Below are positions 54,469 to 63,235 of a DNA stretch of 64,000 nt, piece by piece. Origin of the DNA: Solibacillus sp. FSL K6-1523 (GTDB lineage: Bacteria > Bacillota > Bacilli > Bacillales_A > Planococcaceae). Below the pieces are notes generated by a model. The model saw only the letters and a program-made list of their open reading frames with translations, had not been told where the DNA came from and searched no databases. Both the position numbers and the translations under genes were made by a program. The stretch covers positions 1,848,001 through 1,912,000 of the forward strand of contig NZ_JBBOSU010000001.1 in assembly GCF_038005225.1 (NCBI RefSeq), given 5' to 3'. Positions within the stretch are counted from its first letter, which is position 1. Each line of letters begins with the position of its first letter.

Positions 54469-54523
54469 AAAAAACCCCTAAACATAATGTATACTAAGTA
54501 TATATTGTGTTTAGGGGTTTTTT
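54469..54523 (+). terminator. Terminator carrying a PadR-type operator in its loop
   Basis: A perfect 16-bp stem (AAAAAACCCCTAAACA and complement) ends in T6. The loop contains TATACTAAGTATA (54490-54502), the same core as the palindrome in front of the ABC genes. Confidence 0.85.
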
Positions 54524-54565
54524 ATAAACAAAACACATTTTACAATGAAATTTAAACGATTTAAC

Positions 54566-54602
54566 TTTCGTATATTATATACTTAGTATATAATATACGA
54601 AA
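54566..54602 (+). promoter_or_regulatory. 37-bp palindromic operator, likely PadR-bound, over the ABC promoter
   Basis: TTTCGTATATTATATACT, a central T, and the exact complement. The core TATACTTAGTATA is at 54578-54590. A -10-like TTATAT falls inside and TTAAAC (54552-54557) is a possible -35, so binding would block transcription. A PadR regulator is encoded in the operon. Confidence 0.8.
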
Positions 54603-54621
54603 GGATAGGAGGAATTAAAAC

Positions 54622-55341
54622 ATGATAAAGGTTAGAAATTTGAAAAAGGAATTTATACAGGGACAAGAAAGAACTGAAGTCTTGAAGGGATTTGATTTGA
54701 ACGTTGAAGAAGGCGAATTTGTGGCTGTAATGGGTCCAAGTGGTTCTGGAAAGAGCACATTACTCCAACTTTTAGGGGGGCTTGATGTCCCTACTGAAGG
54801 AGATATAGTAATAAATCAAAGTAATTTAAGTAATATGACGGAAAAAGAAAGGACGATATTTCGTAGAAAGTATATCGGTTTTATTTTTCAGAACTACCAG
54901 CTACTCCCTACATTAAGTATAGAAGAAAATATAGCTTTTCCTCTTCATGCAGATGGCAGTTTAACTAAAAAGAAGAACCAAATTATTATGGAACTGCTTG
55001 ATTCTGTCGGATTGAAAGGACTTGGTCGGAAACGTGCTAATTTGCTGAGTGGCGGTCAACAACAACGAGTTGCTATAGCCAGGGCATTAGTTAATAACCC
55101 TTCTGTTTTATTAGCCGATGAACCAACAGGAAATTTAGATAGAGGTAAAGCCGAAGAAATACTCGGATTATTGTTAAGATTCAATCGAGAAAATAATCAA
55201 ACAATCATCATGGTAACGCATGATATTTTTGCAGCTGGATGTGCTGATCGAATTATTCTATTTAAGGATGGTGTTATTGATCAAGTGATTTCTAGAAAGG
55301 ATAATGATTATGCTAAATATGTGGCGAATTTCATGGCGTAA
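54622..55341 (+). CDS. ABC transporter ATP-binding protein (MacB/LolD/FtsE type)
   Basis: 239 aa. Walker A GPSGSGKST (38-46), Q-loop FIFQNYQLLP, signature LSGGQQQRVAIARAL (142-156), Walker B VLLADEPTGNLD and the H-loop MVTHD. It pairs with an FtsX-type permease in the mechanotransmission class of exporters. It overlaps the permease start by 32 bp. AGGAGG precedes the ATG. Regulated by the palindrome upstream and presumably by the PadR at the operon end. Confidence 0.95.
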   Translation: MIKVRNLKKEFIQGQERTEVLKGFDLNVEEGEFVAVMGPSGSGKSTLLQLLGGLDVPTEGDIVINQSNLSNMTEKERTIFRRKYIGFIFQNYQLLPTLSIEENIAFPLHADGSLTKKKNQIIMELLDSVGLKGLGRKRANLLSGGQQQRVAIARALVNNPSVLLADEPTGNLDRGKAEEILGLLLRFNRENNQTIIMVTHDIFAAGCADRIILFKDGVIDQVISRKDNDYAKYVANFMA

Positions 55342-57775
55342 TATAACACAAAGTAAAAAAAGGTTTTTTATTTCCCTACTTGGGATAATCTTAGGTATAG
55401 CTTTTGTAACATCTATGCTTATTGCAGACAAAACAACAAATGATGTTTTTGATTATTATGAAGAAATGTATGTGGCAAATGCGGATTATTGGGTTCTAAG
55501 TGATGAACATACTTACTCTGAGGATGTGGTTTCGTCAGTTTTAACTAGTCCAATTGTGACGGAAACCTTGCTTGCACTTGATAAACAAGCTTTTTTTGAG
55601 CTGGAGGGTGATCAATCTCTAAATCAAAGATCCGTCCGAATTACAGGCGTGAATGATCAAAACAGCTCTTTATTGAAACTTCCTGTTATCGAAGGGAGTT
55701 TGGATAATGAAGGTTTGGTGATACCAAAAGCTGTTGCAAATCTGTTAAATAAAAACGTAGGAGATACAATTAGGTTTACCGATTTGGGAGAAGCTAAGGT
55801 TTCCGCCATTGTTGAATATACGCAGTTGCTTGCAAGTCCGAATAACTGGGAGCGTGCTGAATCAACCAGCTTCCGAATCATGGCTCCACTAGAATTGCTA
55901 CAAGAATGGACTGGTATGGAGGATAAACTTTCCTATGTTAGATTTCAAACAAATGAAGAAGGAGAGAAACTTTTTCAATCTCTCCAGGAAGAATTTCGTA
56001 ATTCAAATGCATATGTACAACCAGTTGTCGCGGATGATCGGCAAAGTAACGATATAGGGGGACTATATACGTTCTTTTACTTAATTGCTGGGTTGTCTAT
56101 GTTTATTAGCGGATTCATTGTTTTTAATATGATTTATACAAGTGTTATGGAGAGAAAAAAGGAATTTGCAATCATGAAAAGTTTCGGATATCTACAAAGT
56201 TCTGTTTCCAGACTTATTCTAATTGAAGTACTACTGTTGGGGCTAATAGGTACAGCTGTTGGGGTGCCTATAGGAATTTGGCTTGGGGATATGTTCATGC
56301 AAACTTTACTAAGCGTATTTGAATTTGACGTGGTTTACACATTAAATTGGAAAATACCTGCATTAATAGCTGTACTTATTGGAATTTTATTTCCTGCCGT
56401 ATCTTCATTATTTCCTATTTACAATGCGGGGAAAACCTCTGTGTTATTGACATTAAAAATGGCAAATCAAACGCAATCATCGAGAATCCTATACATAGTT
56501 AGGACAGTCCTAGGTGTTGGCTTGCTTGCTCTTGTATTTATCAATCATCCCATCTCTTATTTAGCGATTTTGGCAAGCATCATTTTGTTGTTTCCATTAT
56601 TGTTACTTGGCATGAGCAGAGTATTTAAACCAGTTTTAAAATTATTCTTCGGTTACTCTGGTAGTCTGGCAACGCAAAGCCTTACAAAACAATTAAATCG
56701 AAATGCTAATACTGCTGCTATTCTTGCTGTGGGAATTGCAGTGATATTATTACTAAGTGCTGTTATTGAATCCGCACCTGAAGGTTATGAAAATGAAATC
56801 AGAAATACGTATGGAGGAGACCTGAGAGTTTCATCAGAAGCACCATGGTCTGATGTAGATAGAGAAAAGTTATTATCGTATGATGCTGTTGAAAATGTTG
56901 ATCCTTTAACGGAAGCTACGCCAATTACATGGGCAACCACTGATGGGGAGAAGAGACAGTTTTCCATCTTTGCTGTAGGTGAAGAAGGACCCGCATTGTT
57001 TGAAAGTTCTAAAAAGGGAAATTTATATTATGAACTGGCAAAGGAGCCTTCTGTTGTTCTCGGCGAAAGAGCTTTTGATGAATGGGGTGGAAATATAGGA
57101 GAATATATTTACATTAATACACCTTCAGGTAAACAACAACTTGAAGTCCTTGAGGTAGTGAAAACATCGAATTACTCTGGCTATGTTGCATTTATGGATA
57201 AGAATCATTTAAATAATGAATTTGGTTGGGCGAATCATTTCGACATGTTATTAACTTTAAATGACGGATATACCGGTGAACAATTACGTAATGAGTTATG
57301 GTTGGATTTCAGCACTCATCTCTCAAAAGTAGAAACGGTAGAAGATGAAATTAAATCAACTACTTCAGCATTAACAGGTATGAATGAGTTAATTTTAGTC
57401 ATGTTAGTTTTAATCATTGGACTAGCTAGTATCGGTACAGCAAACACTTTATTAATGAATACGTTGGAACGCACCACCGAGATAGGGACAATGCGAGCGC
57501 TTGGATTTACGAAACAGCAAGTTAAAATGATGATTATTAGTGAAGGTTTACTTATAGGATTGTCGGGGGTTATTGGTGGTATAATTTCAGGTGTAGTTTT
57601 ACTTTATACAACTAGCCAATCCGAACTATTGGGAGGTTTTATATCTTTTCAATTACCTTTAGGGAATATTATTCTGGCACTGATTGCTGGTGTTTCTCTA
57701 AGTCTCTTTGCTTCTTGGATTTCCAGTACTACGGCTAGTAAAATAAATATTATATCATCACTTAAAGAAGGTTAA
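55310..57775 (+). CDS. FtsX/MacB-like ABC permease, two-module
   Basis: 821 aa from ATG 55310, with AAAGGA about 10 nt upstream; ATG 55304 is the alternative. An N-terminal helix is followed by a large extracytoplasmic domain and three helices (about residues 250-380), then a second copy of the same plan (TM near 460, extracytoplasmic, three C-terminal helices TEIGTMRALGFTKQQVKMMI...). This is the usual eight- to ten-helix duplicated FtsX arrangement. Exports peptides or lipids, or senses antimicrobials; substrate unknown. Confidence 0.92.
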   Translation: MLNMWRISWRNITQSKKRFFISLLGIILGIAFVTSMLIADKTTNDVFDYYEEMYVANADYWVLSDEHTYSEDVVSSVLTSPIVTETLLALDKQAFFELEGDQSLNQRSVRITGVNDQNSSLLKLPVIEGSLDNEGLVIPKAVANLLNKNVGDTIRFTDLGEAKVSAIVEYTQLLASPNNWERAESTSFRIMAPLELLQEWTGMEDKLSYVRFQTNEEGEKLFQSLQEEFRNSNAYVQPVVADDRQSNDIGGLYTFFYLIAGLSMFISGFIVFNMIYTSVMERKKEFAIMKSFGYLQSSVSRLILIEVLLLGLIGTAVGVPIGIWLGDMFMQTLLSVFEFDVVYTLNWKIPALIAVLIGILFPAVSSLFPIYNAGKTSVLLTLKMANQTQSSRILYIVRTVLGVGLLALVFINHPISYLAILASIILLFPLLLLGMSRVFKPVLKLFFGYSGSLATQSLTKQLNRNANTAAILAVGIAVILLLSAVIESAPEGYENEIRNTYGGDLRVSSEAPWSDVDREKLLSYDAVENVDPLTEATPITWATTDGEKRQFSIFAVGEEGPALFESSKKGNLYYELAKEPSVVLGERAFDEWGGNIGEYIYINTPSGKQQLEVLEVVKTSNYSGYVAFMDKNHLNNEFGWANHFDMLLTLNDGYTGEQLRNELWLDFSTHLSKVETVEDEIKSTTSALTGMNELILVMLVLIIGLASIGTANTLLMNTLERTTEIGTMRALGFTKQQVKMMIISEGLLIGLSGVIGGIISGVVLLYTTSQSELLGGFISFQLPLGNIILALIAGVSLSLFASWISSTTASKINIISSLKEG

Positions 57776-57781
57776 GCAATT

Positions 57782-58288
57782 ATGTCGGTTAAGTACGGAA
57801 TATTAACACTGCTATTTATAGAAAAAAATCATGGGTATGAATTAAAACTAGAGCTAGAATCTCTTCTGGGGGTTAAAGGGAGAGTTAATCCTGGTCAAAT
57901 TTATACGACACTGGACCGTCTAGTACGTGATCAACTGGTCTTATCTGTAGGAATTGACGACCAAGAAAGAAAACTTTATAAAATCACTACGGAAGGTAAA
58001 AAAGAGTTGGAAAATTGGTTACTGGAACCTGTACCCTATCATTCTACTAAAGAAGACTTTCATTTTAAATGGAGCTGTGCTCGTAAGAGTGATTTCGAAC
58101 AAGAAAAGAAAATGCTTGATCAACAAAAAGCGATGATAATGAAAGATGTCATGGAATTGACTAAATTTAAAATGGAATTTCTTCTTCAAGGTGACGAGAA
58201 TAGGTATTTATTAATCACTGGTACCCTCTTGCATTTAGAAGCAGATTTAAACTGGATAAATCAAATTGAAAAGCGAAATAGCCCATAA
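57782..58288 (+). CDS. PadR-family transcriptional regulator
   Basis: 168 aa. KYGILTLLFIEKNHGYELKLELE and NPGQIYTTLDRLVRDQLV form the PadR winged helix, and the C-terminal long helices (KKMLDQQKAMIMKDVMEL) form the dimer arm of the longer PadR-s2 class. It starts 6 bp after the permease stop. By analogy with similar operons it should repress its own ABC genes by binding the palindrome at 54566. Confidence 0.92.
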   Translation: MSVKYGILTLLFIEKNHGYELKLELESLLGVKGRVNPGQIYTTLDRLVRDQLVLSVGIDDQERKLYKITTEGKKELENWLLEPVPYHSTKEDFHFKWSCARKSDFEQEKKMLDQQKAMIMKDVMELTKFKMEFLLQGDENRYLLITGTLLHLEADLNWINQIEKRNSP

Positions 58289-58358
58289 TTCTAGGTGAAG
58301 TTTTCCACTTTTAATAACCTTTGCCTTTATTAATCTTTTGAAAGGGAGTGAATATTTT

Positions 58359-59003
58359 TTGGATGTTATCCTAGATTACAATTGGGAATTGTTTATCTCT
58401 ATAGAGGTATTGTCATTGGGATTCCTAATCTTATTCGGTATATTTCGCTATTTTTTTAAAAAACCTCGATATAGCCTAATATTTATTTTTTTATTTCTGT
58501 TTTTGTTGATAATTGAGGGATTACTCGGACTGTATGTCTATCGTCAAACAGGAGAAATATCAACTTTTCAAATCGTTATTATCATCTTTATCATCTTTAT
58601 CATTTATGCTTTTACATTTGGTATACTCGATTTTATCAAATTGGATCGTTGGATGCGTAAAAAAATTGGAAAGTTACGTGGCGTTGAATTATTGACTGAT
58701 AAAGATTATGAGATAATTGAAAAAAATAATAATCCTAAATATATTGCAAAGAAATATCGTGTATCATCCTATATTCATTTAGTTTTGTTCATAACAGTTC
58801 AAGCTATTCTGTGGGTAATTGGTACAGAAAGTTTCGCAGAAATAAAGATGTACTTAAGTGATTTTTCGTGGCTAGAAAATGAAAATGCTAAAGGATCACC
58901 TTATCCAAATGATGCTGCGTTTGCAATAGGTGTAATTTGGGGAATTGTATTTATTGCTGACTTTATTTATTCTTGGTCATATACATTGTTTCCTAAAAAA
59001 TAG
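58359..59003 (+). CDS. Hypothetical membrane protein
   Basis: 214 aa from TTG 58359 (AAAGGGAG upstream). Five predicted helices, with a charged central loop (KLDRWMRKKIGKLRGVELLTDKDYEIIEKNNNPKYIAKKYRVS). No recognised family. It may belong to the ABC/PadR operon (70-bp gap), or be independent. Confidence 0.75.
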   Translation: MDVILDYNWELFISIEVLSLGFLILFGIFRYFFKKPRYSLIFIFLFLFLLIIEGLLGLYVYRQTGEISTFQIVIIIFIIFIIYAFTFGILDFIKLDRWMRKKIGKLRGVELLTDKDYEIIEKNNNPKYIAKKYRVSSYIHLVLFITVQAILWVIGTESFAEIKMYLSDFSWLENENAKGSPYPNDAAFAIGVIWGIVFIADFIYSWSYTLFPKK

Positions 59004-59217
59004 GGTAAGTTTGAATTAAAAAAATTCGCGCAATCACGACATATACAAGTTATAATCGCCATTTAATAATTAGTGGAAACAAGATATTATTCTATTCTTT
59101 GAATATATGTCCACAATTAACAGTGTTGTTTAATTTTACTTTTATAAAAAGGTATTGATAAAGTTACGACTTTATTATCATTACACAATATTTAGGTACC
59201 CCTTGTTCAATAAAATC

Positions 59218-59256
59218 AAGCCGATGATTCCTTAGTGTAGGCAATATCGGCTTTTT
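59218..59256 (+). terminator. Intrinsic terminator
   Basis: AAGCCGAT/ATCGGCTT with a 20-nt loop and T5, about 215 bp after the membrane protein. Confidence 0.65.
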
Positions 59257-59458
59257 CCATGACGAAATTTGATAACATACGTTTTGCGCATTTTGTTGGT
59301 AGGGCCACTTTAATTATTTTTCAGTATGTTCTTAAAAAAGTCGGCTATATTAATTTAACTTTGAGTCTTTTCCTCCCTTAATAACGTAAGGTAATCTAAT
59401 GGTTTAGAAAATATTTTCTTTAAAGCGGAATCAAAAAAACTAAATTTTCCTGAGAAAA

Positions 59459-59932
59459 CTATTCTAGGAGAAAAAATTGTGAAATTAAATCTTGTTGCAG
59501 TTTATTCAATTGTTGTATATATTCATGTGATTTCTTTAACGATAATATACTTTCTTCTTTTATATTATGCTCTTTTTCAAGTTGTTCTATTTTGTGTTGC
59601 TTAGATTTTAATTCATTTTAAAGAGTTGTTTTTAATTCCTTATTTGTGATTTTATTCACTATTAGGTTTAATAAATTTTGTAATTCATAATTCTTTTCAT
59701 GTCTTTGAAGTTTGTGAGATAGGGCTAAATTCACCTCATCTATTAATTATCTACCAGCCCGATTCTTTTTCTTCCAAAATGATTCTGACGGTAATTTAGG
59801 GATCTCTTGATTCTGATATAGTCCAATGCAATACTTGTGTAAGTCAATATATTGTATCCCTTTTGATACACCATGCTTCAGAACGTAGCTGTTCACTATC
59901 GGTTTACAAAATAAACCTAATCAACGTTTTCA
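59459..59932 (-). pseudogene. Decayed coiled-coil gene
   Basis: A single minus-strand frame remains protein-like from about 59932 (FCKPIVNSYVLKHGVSKGIQ) to its stop at 59459-59461, broken only by TAA at 59747-59749 and TAA at 59618-59620. The blocks read KLPSESFWKKKNRAG, SHKLQRHEKNYELQNLLNLI and QHKIEQLEKEHNIKEESILS, the last clearly coiled coil. The parent gene is not recognised; plasmid or phage origin is possible. Confidence 0.55.
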
Positions 59933-59956
59933 AATGCAACTTTAAAAATAAAATTG

Positions 59957-59998
59957 AGAGCCACGAATGTTGTTCAAAATCAGCATTCGTGGCTCTTT
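59957..59998. terminator. CCACGAATG hairpin (family member 3)
   Basis: A perfect 13-bp stem AGAGCCACGAATG/CATTCGTGGCTCT. The remaining 59999-60161 before proC shows no gene. Confidence 0.75.
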
Positions 59999-60161
59999 GT
60001 ATGAAGGGTTATTTATACAACTTTTTATATATGAAACCTCAAATATAGTTAATATAATGGCTAGTGTCCGTTTTACTTACATTGATACCCATTCTTTACC
60101 TGAGATTATGCATAAAAATCGGTTTCATAACATTGAAATAATATGCGCACTGGGGCATCAT

Positions 60162-60968
60162 TCATTCCCCGCGCGCAAGCTCCCGTGACCTTGTCTCTGC
60201 ACTGCGTATACAATTGGCAATGGCTTCGTTAAACTGCATTGCTTCCAACGCGCGAATGCCGGCTTCAGTTGTACCGCCTGGACTTGTTACTTTGCGTCTT
60301 AAAACTTCGGGTTCATCCTTGCCCGTTTTCATCATTTCTGCGGAACCGGCAATGGTTTGCACCATTAATTGGCGGACAATTTCTTTTGTAAGTCCAAACT
60401 CAGAACCAACCCGTTCAAATGCTTCTAATAAATAGTATAAATAGGCAGGCCCGCTTCCTGAAAGCGCGGTAACGGCATGTAATTTATCTTCTTCAACCTC
60501 AATTACAATGCCAACCGCTTCTAACAATTGACGGTATAAAGCACGCTGAACATTTGAAACGAGCGAATTGAATGCAATACCTGATGCGGACATCCCGATT
60601 GTGGCAGAAGTATTCGGCATGACGCGTGCAATGGCGCGTTGTCCAAGATGCTGTTCAATCGTTTCGATACTAATTCCAGCTAATATGGAAAGAATGGCAG
60701 TATTCGAACTAATAAAAGGTTGGATTTTGTTCATGGCTTCTTTCGCGTCTTTCGGTTTCATCGCTAAAATAATTAAATCTGCATCTACCATTTCGTCATA
60801 CGCTGTTAATTGCTTAACACCATAGTCTGTTACGAGCTGCTGTAGTCGATCGTTATTAGAGCGATTTGATACAAAAATAGCGGCCGGATTGACGACTTTA
60901 TTTTCAACCCAACCTTGTATGAGTGCTTCAGCCATTGAGCCTGCACCAATAAAAATAATTTTTTGCAT
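60162..60968 (-). CDS. proC: Pyrroline-5-carboxylate reductase
   Basis: 268 aa. The Rossmann start IIFIGAGSMAEALIQGW, VMPNTSATIGMSASGIAF and the C-terminal ALSGSGPAYLYYLLEAF plus TSPGGTTEAGIRALE are diagnostic. It reduces P5C to proline with NAD(P)H, the last step of proline synthesis. GGAGG lies before the ATG. The leader carries a proline-type T-box, so the gene is switched on when tRNA-Pro is uncharged. Confidence 0.95.
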   Translation of the reverse strand: MQKIIFIGAGSMAEALIQGWVENKVVNPAAIFVSNRSNNDRLQQLVTDYGVKQLTAYDEMVDADLIILAMKPKDAKEAMNKIQPFISSNTAILSILAGISIETIEQHLGQRAIARVMPNTSATIGMSASGIAFNSLVSNVQRALYRQLLEAVGIVIEVEEDKLHAVTALSGSGPAYLYYLLEAFERVGSEFGLTKEIVRQLMVQTIAGSAEMMKTGKDEPEVLRRKVTSPGGTTEAGIRALEAMQFNEAIANCIRSAETRSRELARGE

Positions 60969-61072
60969 AGTTTATTCCTCCAATTTTCTATCAATTTCGC
61001 CTCGGCCTAATCGCACCCCAATTTTGAATTGTGATAAGCTTTGCGATTTACACGGTTTATCACAAGTGAACA

Positions 61073-61329
61073 CAAATAAAAAGCGCTCTCATCCTTAGCA
61101 TTCGCAAGGACGAAAACGCTTGTTTCCGCGGTACCACCTTATGTTCACATTCATATGTGCAACTTCATTCGCCTTTTTATCGCAAAGGATACGGTTATGT
61201 TGTCATAACGGCTCCAAAGTAGGTTCAATTATTAGAGCGGGCTATGCCGATTTCAGCGATTACGGCACTCTCTTTAACCATCAAAATAATTTACTTTGCT
61301 TTTTCATCGCCTGTAAATTTAGAATTATC
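61073..61329 (-). ncRNA. T-box leader of proC (specifier CCU, proline)
   Basis: Read on the minus strand, the T-box core GGTGGTACCGCGG (61126-61138) precedes a terminator with stem AAGCG..CGCTT and a T tail (61078-61121). In the specifier loop TTGAACCTACTTTGG the codon after GAA is CCT, proline, followed by A. Stem I features (AGAGAG..) lie upstream. The specifier and the regulated gene agree. Confidence 0.92.
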
Positions 61330-61333
61330 AAGA

Positions 61334-61362
61334 ATTATATAAGTGTATGGTAAAACTGTCAA
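61334..61362 (-). promoter_or_regulatory. Promoter of the proC T-box leader
   Basis: A perfect TTGACA (61357-61362), a 17-bp spacer and a perfect TATAAT (61334-61339) on the minus strand. Confidence 0.92.
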
Positions 61363-61446
61363 CCTTTGACGTGACGAATCGAAGGAAAAGAGGTAGAATA
61401 AATGAATAATCATTCACAATTAGACAGACATAAAGGGGAAAAGACA

Positions 61447-62388
61447 ATGGACATTTTTAAAATAGTAATACCAACACCATTTCCAGTAGGGGATGTGAAT
61501 GCTTTTTTAGTAAAAGGGGATGCACTCACGTTATTTGATGTTGGTCCTAAAACCGAGGAAGCTTACGAAGCACTGAAATGGGGAATTCGAAGTGCGGGTT
61601 ATGATATGAAGGATATTGAGCAGGTTGTATTAACCCATCATCACCCTGATCATGCGGGCTGGGTTGATGCTTTTAGTCATGCTGAAATACTAGGACATGC
61701 CTATATTGACCATTGGATGAAAAAAACACCTGAATTTCTTCAGTATCATGAAACATTTTATGCGAGACAATTAAGAGAAGGCGGCGTGCCAGAAAACTAT
61801 ATTCAAAAAGTTTTAAAAGTAAAAGGTGAAATTGAACTTTTTGGTTCCATTCCTTTAACGGGGTATTTAAAAGAAGGGGATGAAGTACCGGGTCACAAAG
61901 GGCTAATGGTTTATGAAACGCTTGGACATGGGCAAAGTCACCTCATTTTTTTAGAGGAAGGAACGAGAGAATGTATCGGTGGCGATTTATTACTTGAACG
62001 TACATCATCGAATCCGTTAATTGAACCGCCTGTTGATTTATCAATGGAACGACCGAAATCGTTATTACAATATAATGCTTCACTTCAAAGATTGAAGGCG
62101 TTAAATGTTTCGAAATTGTATACAGGTCATGGTGGGGAAATTACTGAAATAGGGGATTTAGTAGATGATCGCTTGGAACGCCAAAAGCAACGTGCATTAA
62201 AAGTATATGATTTACTCGTTAAGCCACAAACGAATTTTGAGCTAACGGCACAGCTATTTGAACGACTATATCATCAACAGCTCGGTTTAACGCTATCTGA
62301 AACGCTTGGACAGCTTGATTATTTAATAGATAATGAAATGATTGAAGCGAATATGCGAGACGGAGTTATTTATTATAGTAGATTATAG
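61447..62388 (+). CDS. MBL-fold metallo-hydrolase
   Basis: 313 aa from ATG 61447 (AAAGGGG upstream); ATG 61402 lacks a ribosome site. THHHPDHAGW carries the zinc ligands, with GHGQSHLIFLEE, IGGDLLLERT and YTGHGGEI downstream. The C-terminal winged-helix-like tail (LTLSETLGQLDYLIDNEMIEAN) matches the LACTB2/YobT-like glyoxalase-II relatives. Substrate unknown. Confidence 0.9.
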   Translation: MDIFKIVIPTPFPVGDVNAFLVKGDALTLFDVGPKTEEAYEALKWGIRSAGYDMKDIEQVVLTHHHPDHAGWVDAFSHAEILGHAYIDHWMKKTPEFLQYHETFYARQLREGGVPENYIQKVLKVKGEIELFGSIPLTGYLKEGDEVPGHKGLMVYETLGHGQSHLIFLEEGTRECIGGDLLLERTSSNPLIEPPVDLSMERPKSLLQYNASLQRLKALNVSKLYTGHGGEITEIGDLVDDRLERQKQRALKVYDLLVKPQTNFELTAQLFERLYHQQLGLTLSETLGQLDYLIDNEMIEANMRDGVIYYSRL

Positions 62389-62400
62389 AATGAACGGAAG

Positions 62401-62430
62401 AAAGTCATCATTTTTTAGTGATGACTTTTT
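62401..62430 (+). terminator. Intrinsic terminator
   Basis: A perfect 10-bp stem AAAGTCATCA/TGATGACTTT with an 8-nt loop and T run. Confidence 0.9.
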
Positions 62431-62585
62431 ATTATTTCTAAAGCAGGAACATAGTTTTCCAAAAAGTTCTATATTAACTTTGAATTCATAGAATGAAAGC
62501 AAAAATTTGATAAACGGATGAATCTTCACTAAAATCATATAAGGATTGATTAGAACTTTTATAGAGAAATTGGAGGAAATCGAAC

Positions 62586-63062
62586 ATGAGGAAATATTGG
62601 ATATTCCTTCTTTTATTCGTGTTAGCAGGTTGCAGTAGTAGTAAGAGCGACGGGGCAACGCAATTTACAGAACAGCAGGCGGTGCCATTTGAAATTGTTC
62701 ATTACGAAGCAAAAATTGCACCAGTTTATGAGTCACTTGTCCCATATATTTCATATGCCGAAACAGAAGGGCAGTTAAAAGAGTTACAAGGGCGCTTTCA
62801 ATTAGAGAATATAAATGTGGATATGGACAATTATATGGCGGTATTTCTTGTGACTTACTCGGATAGCTGTGGTATTGCGGCGGATGGTGTTTACAATGAT
62901 GCTGGAAAATTAGCCGTTCAGCTTATGGCTGTGCAGGGGAAAGAATGTAAAAATGAAGGCATGCCACACACATTTGTGCTACAAGTACCAAAGGGAGAAT
63001 ATGAAAAAGTACAATTGTATAATGGCAATATTATTAAATCATCTACTGAGGTAATCAATTAG
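62586..63062 (+). CDS. Putative lipoprotein
   Basis: 158 aa. KYWIFLLLFVLAGC is a lipoprotein signal with Cys16, then a Ser/Lys-rich linker. The mature domain (about 120 residues, SDSCGIAADGVYND, VQGKECKNEGMPHTFVLQVPKG) keeps two Cys that could pair. No family recognised. GGAGG precedes the ATG. Confidence 0.82.
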   Translation: MRKYWIFLLLFVLAGCSSSKSDGATQFTEQQAVPFEIVHYEAKIAPVYESLVPYISYAETEGQLKELQGRFQLENINVDMDNYMAVFLVTYSDSCGIAADGVYNDAGKLAVQLMAVQGKECKNEGMPHTFVLQVPKGEYEKVQLYNGNIIKSSTEVIN

Positions 63063-63105
63063 TAAGTAGTAAGTGCGCAAACAATGCGAGAAAATGTCAT
63101 AAATG

Positions 63106-63138
63106 AAACCTGTTCACTTTACATCTGAGCAGGTTTTT
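63106..63138 (+). terminator. Intrinsic terminator
   Basis: AAACCTGTTCA/TGAGCAGGTTT with one mispair, then T5. Confidence 0.8.
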
Positions 63139-63235
63139 CCTATTTTGCACTCAGTGAGGAATATTTTGACGCTTCCATTGAAAAGATGTAACGTATAACA
63201 TGAATTATCCAATCTATTTCAAAGGAGCACGAAAA

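Noticed and set aside
59967..60188. Plus-strand 73-aa ORF
   Set aside because: It starts inside the CCACGAATG terminator and overlaps the proC 3' end antisense.
61120..61353. Plus-strand 77-aa ORF
   Set aside because: It is the antisense strand of the proC T-box leader.
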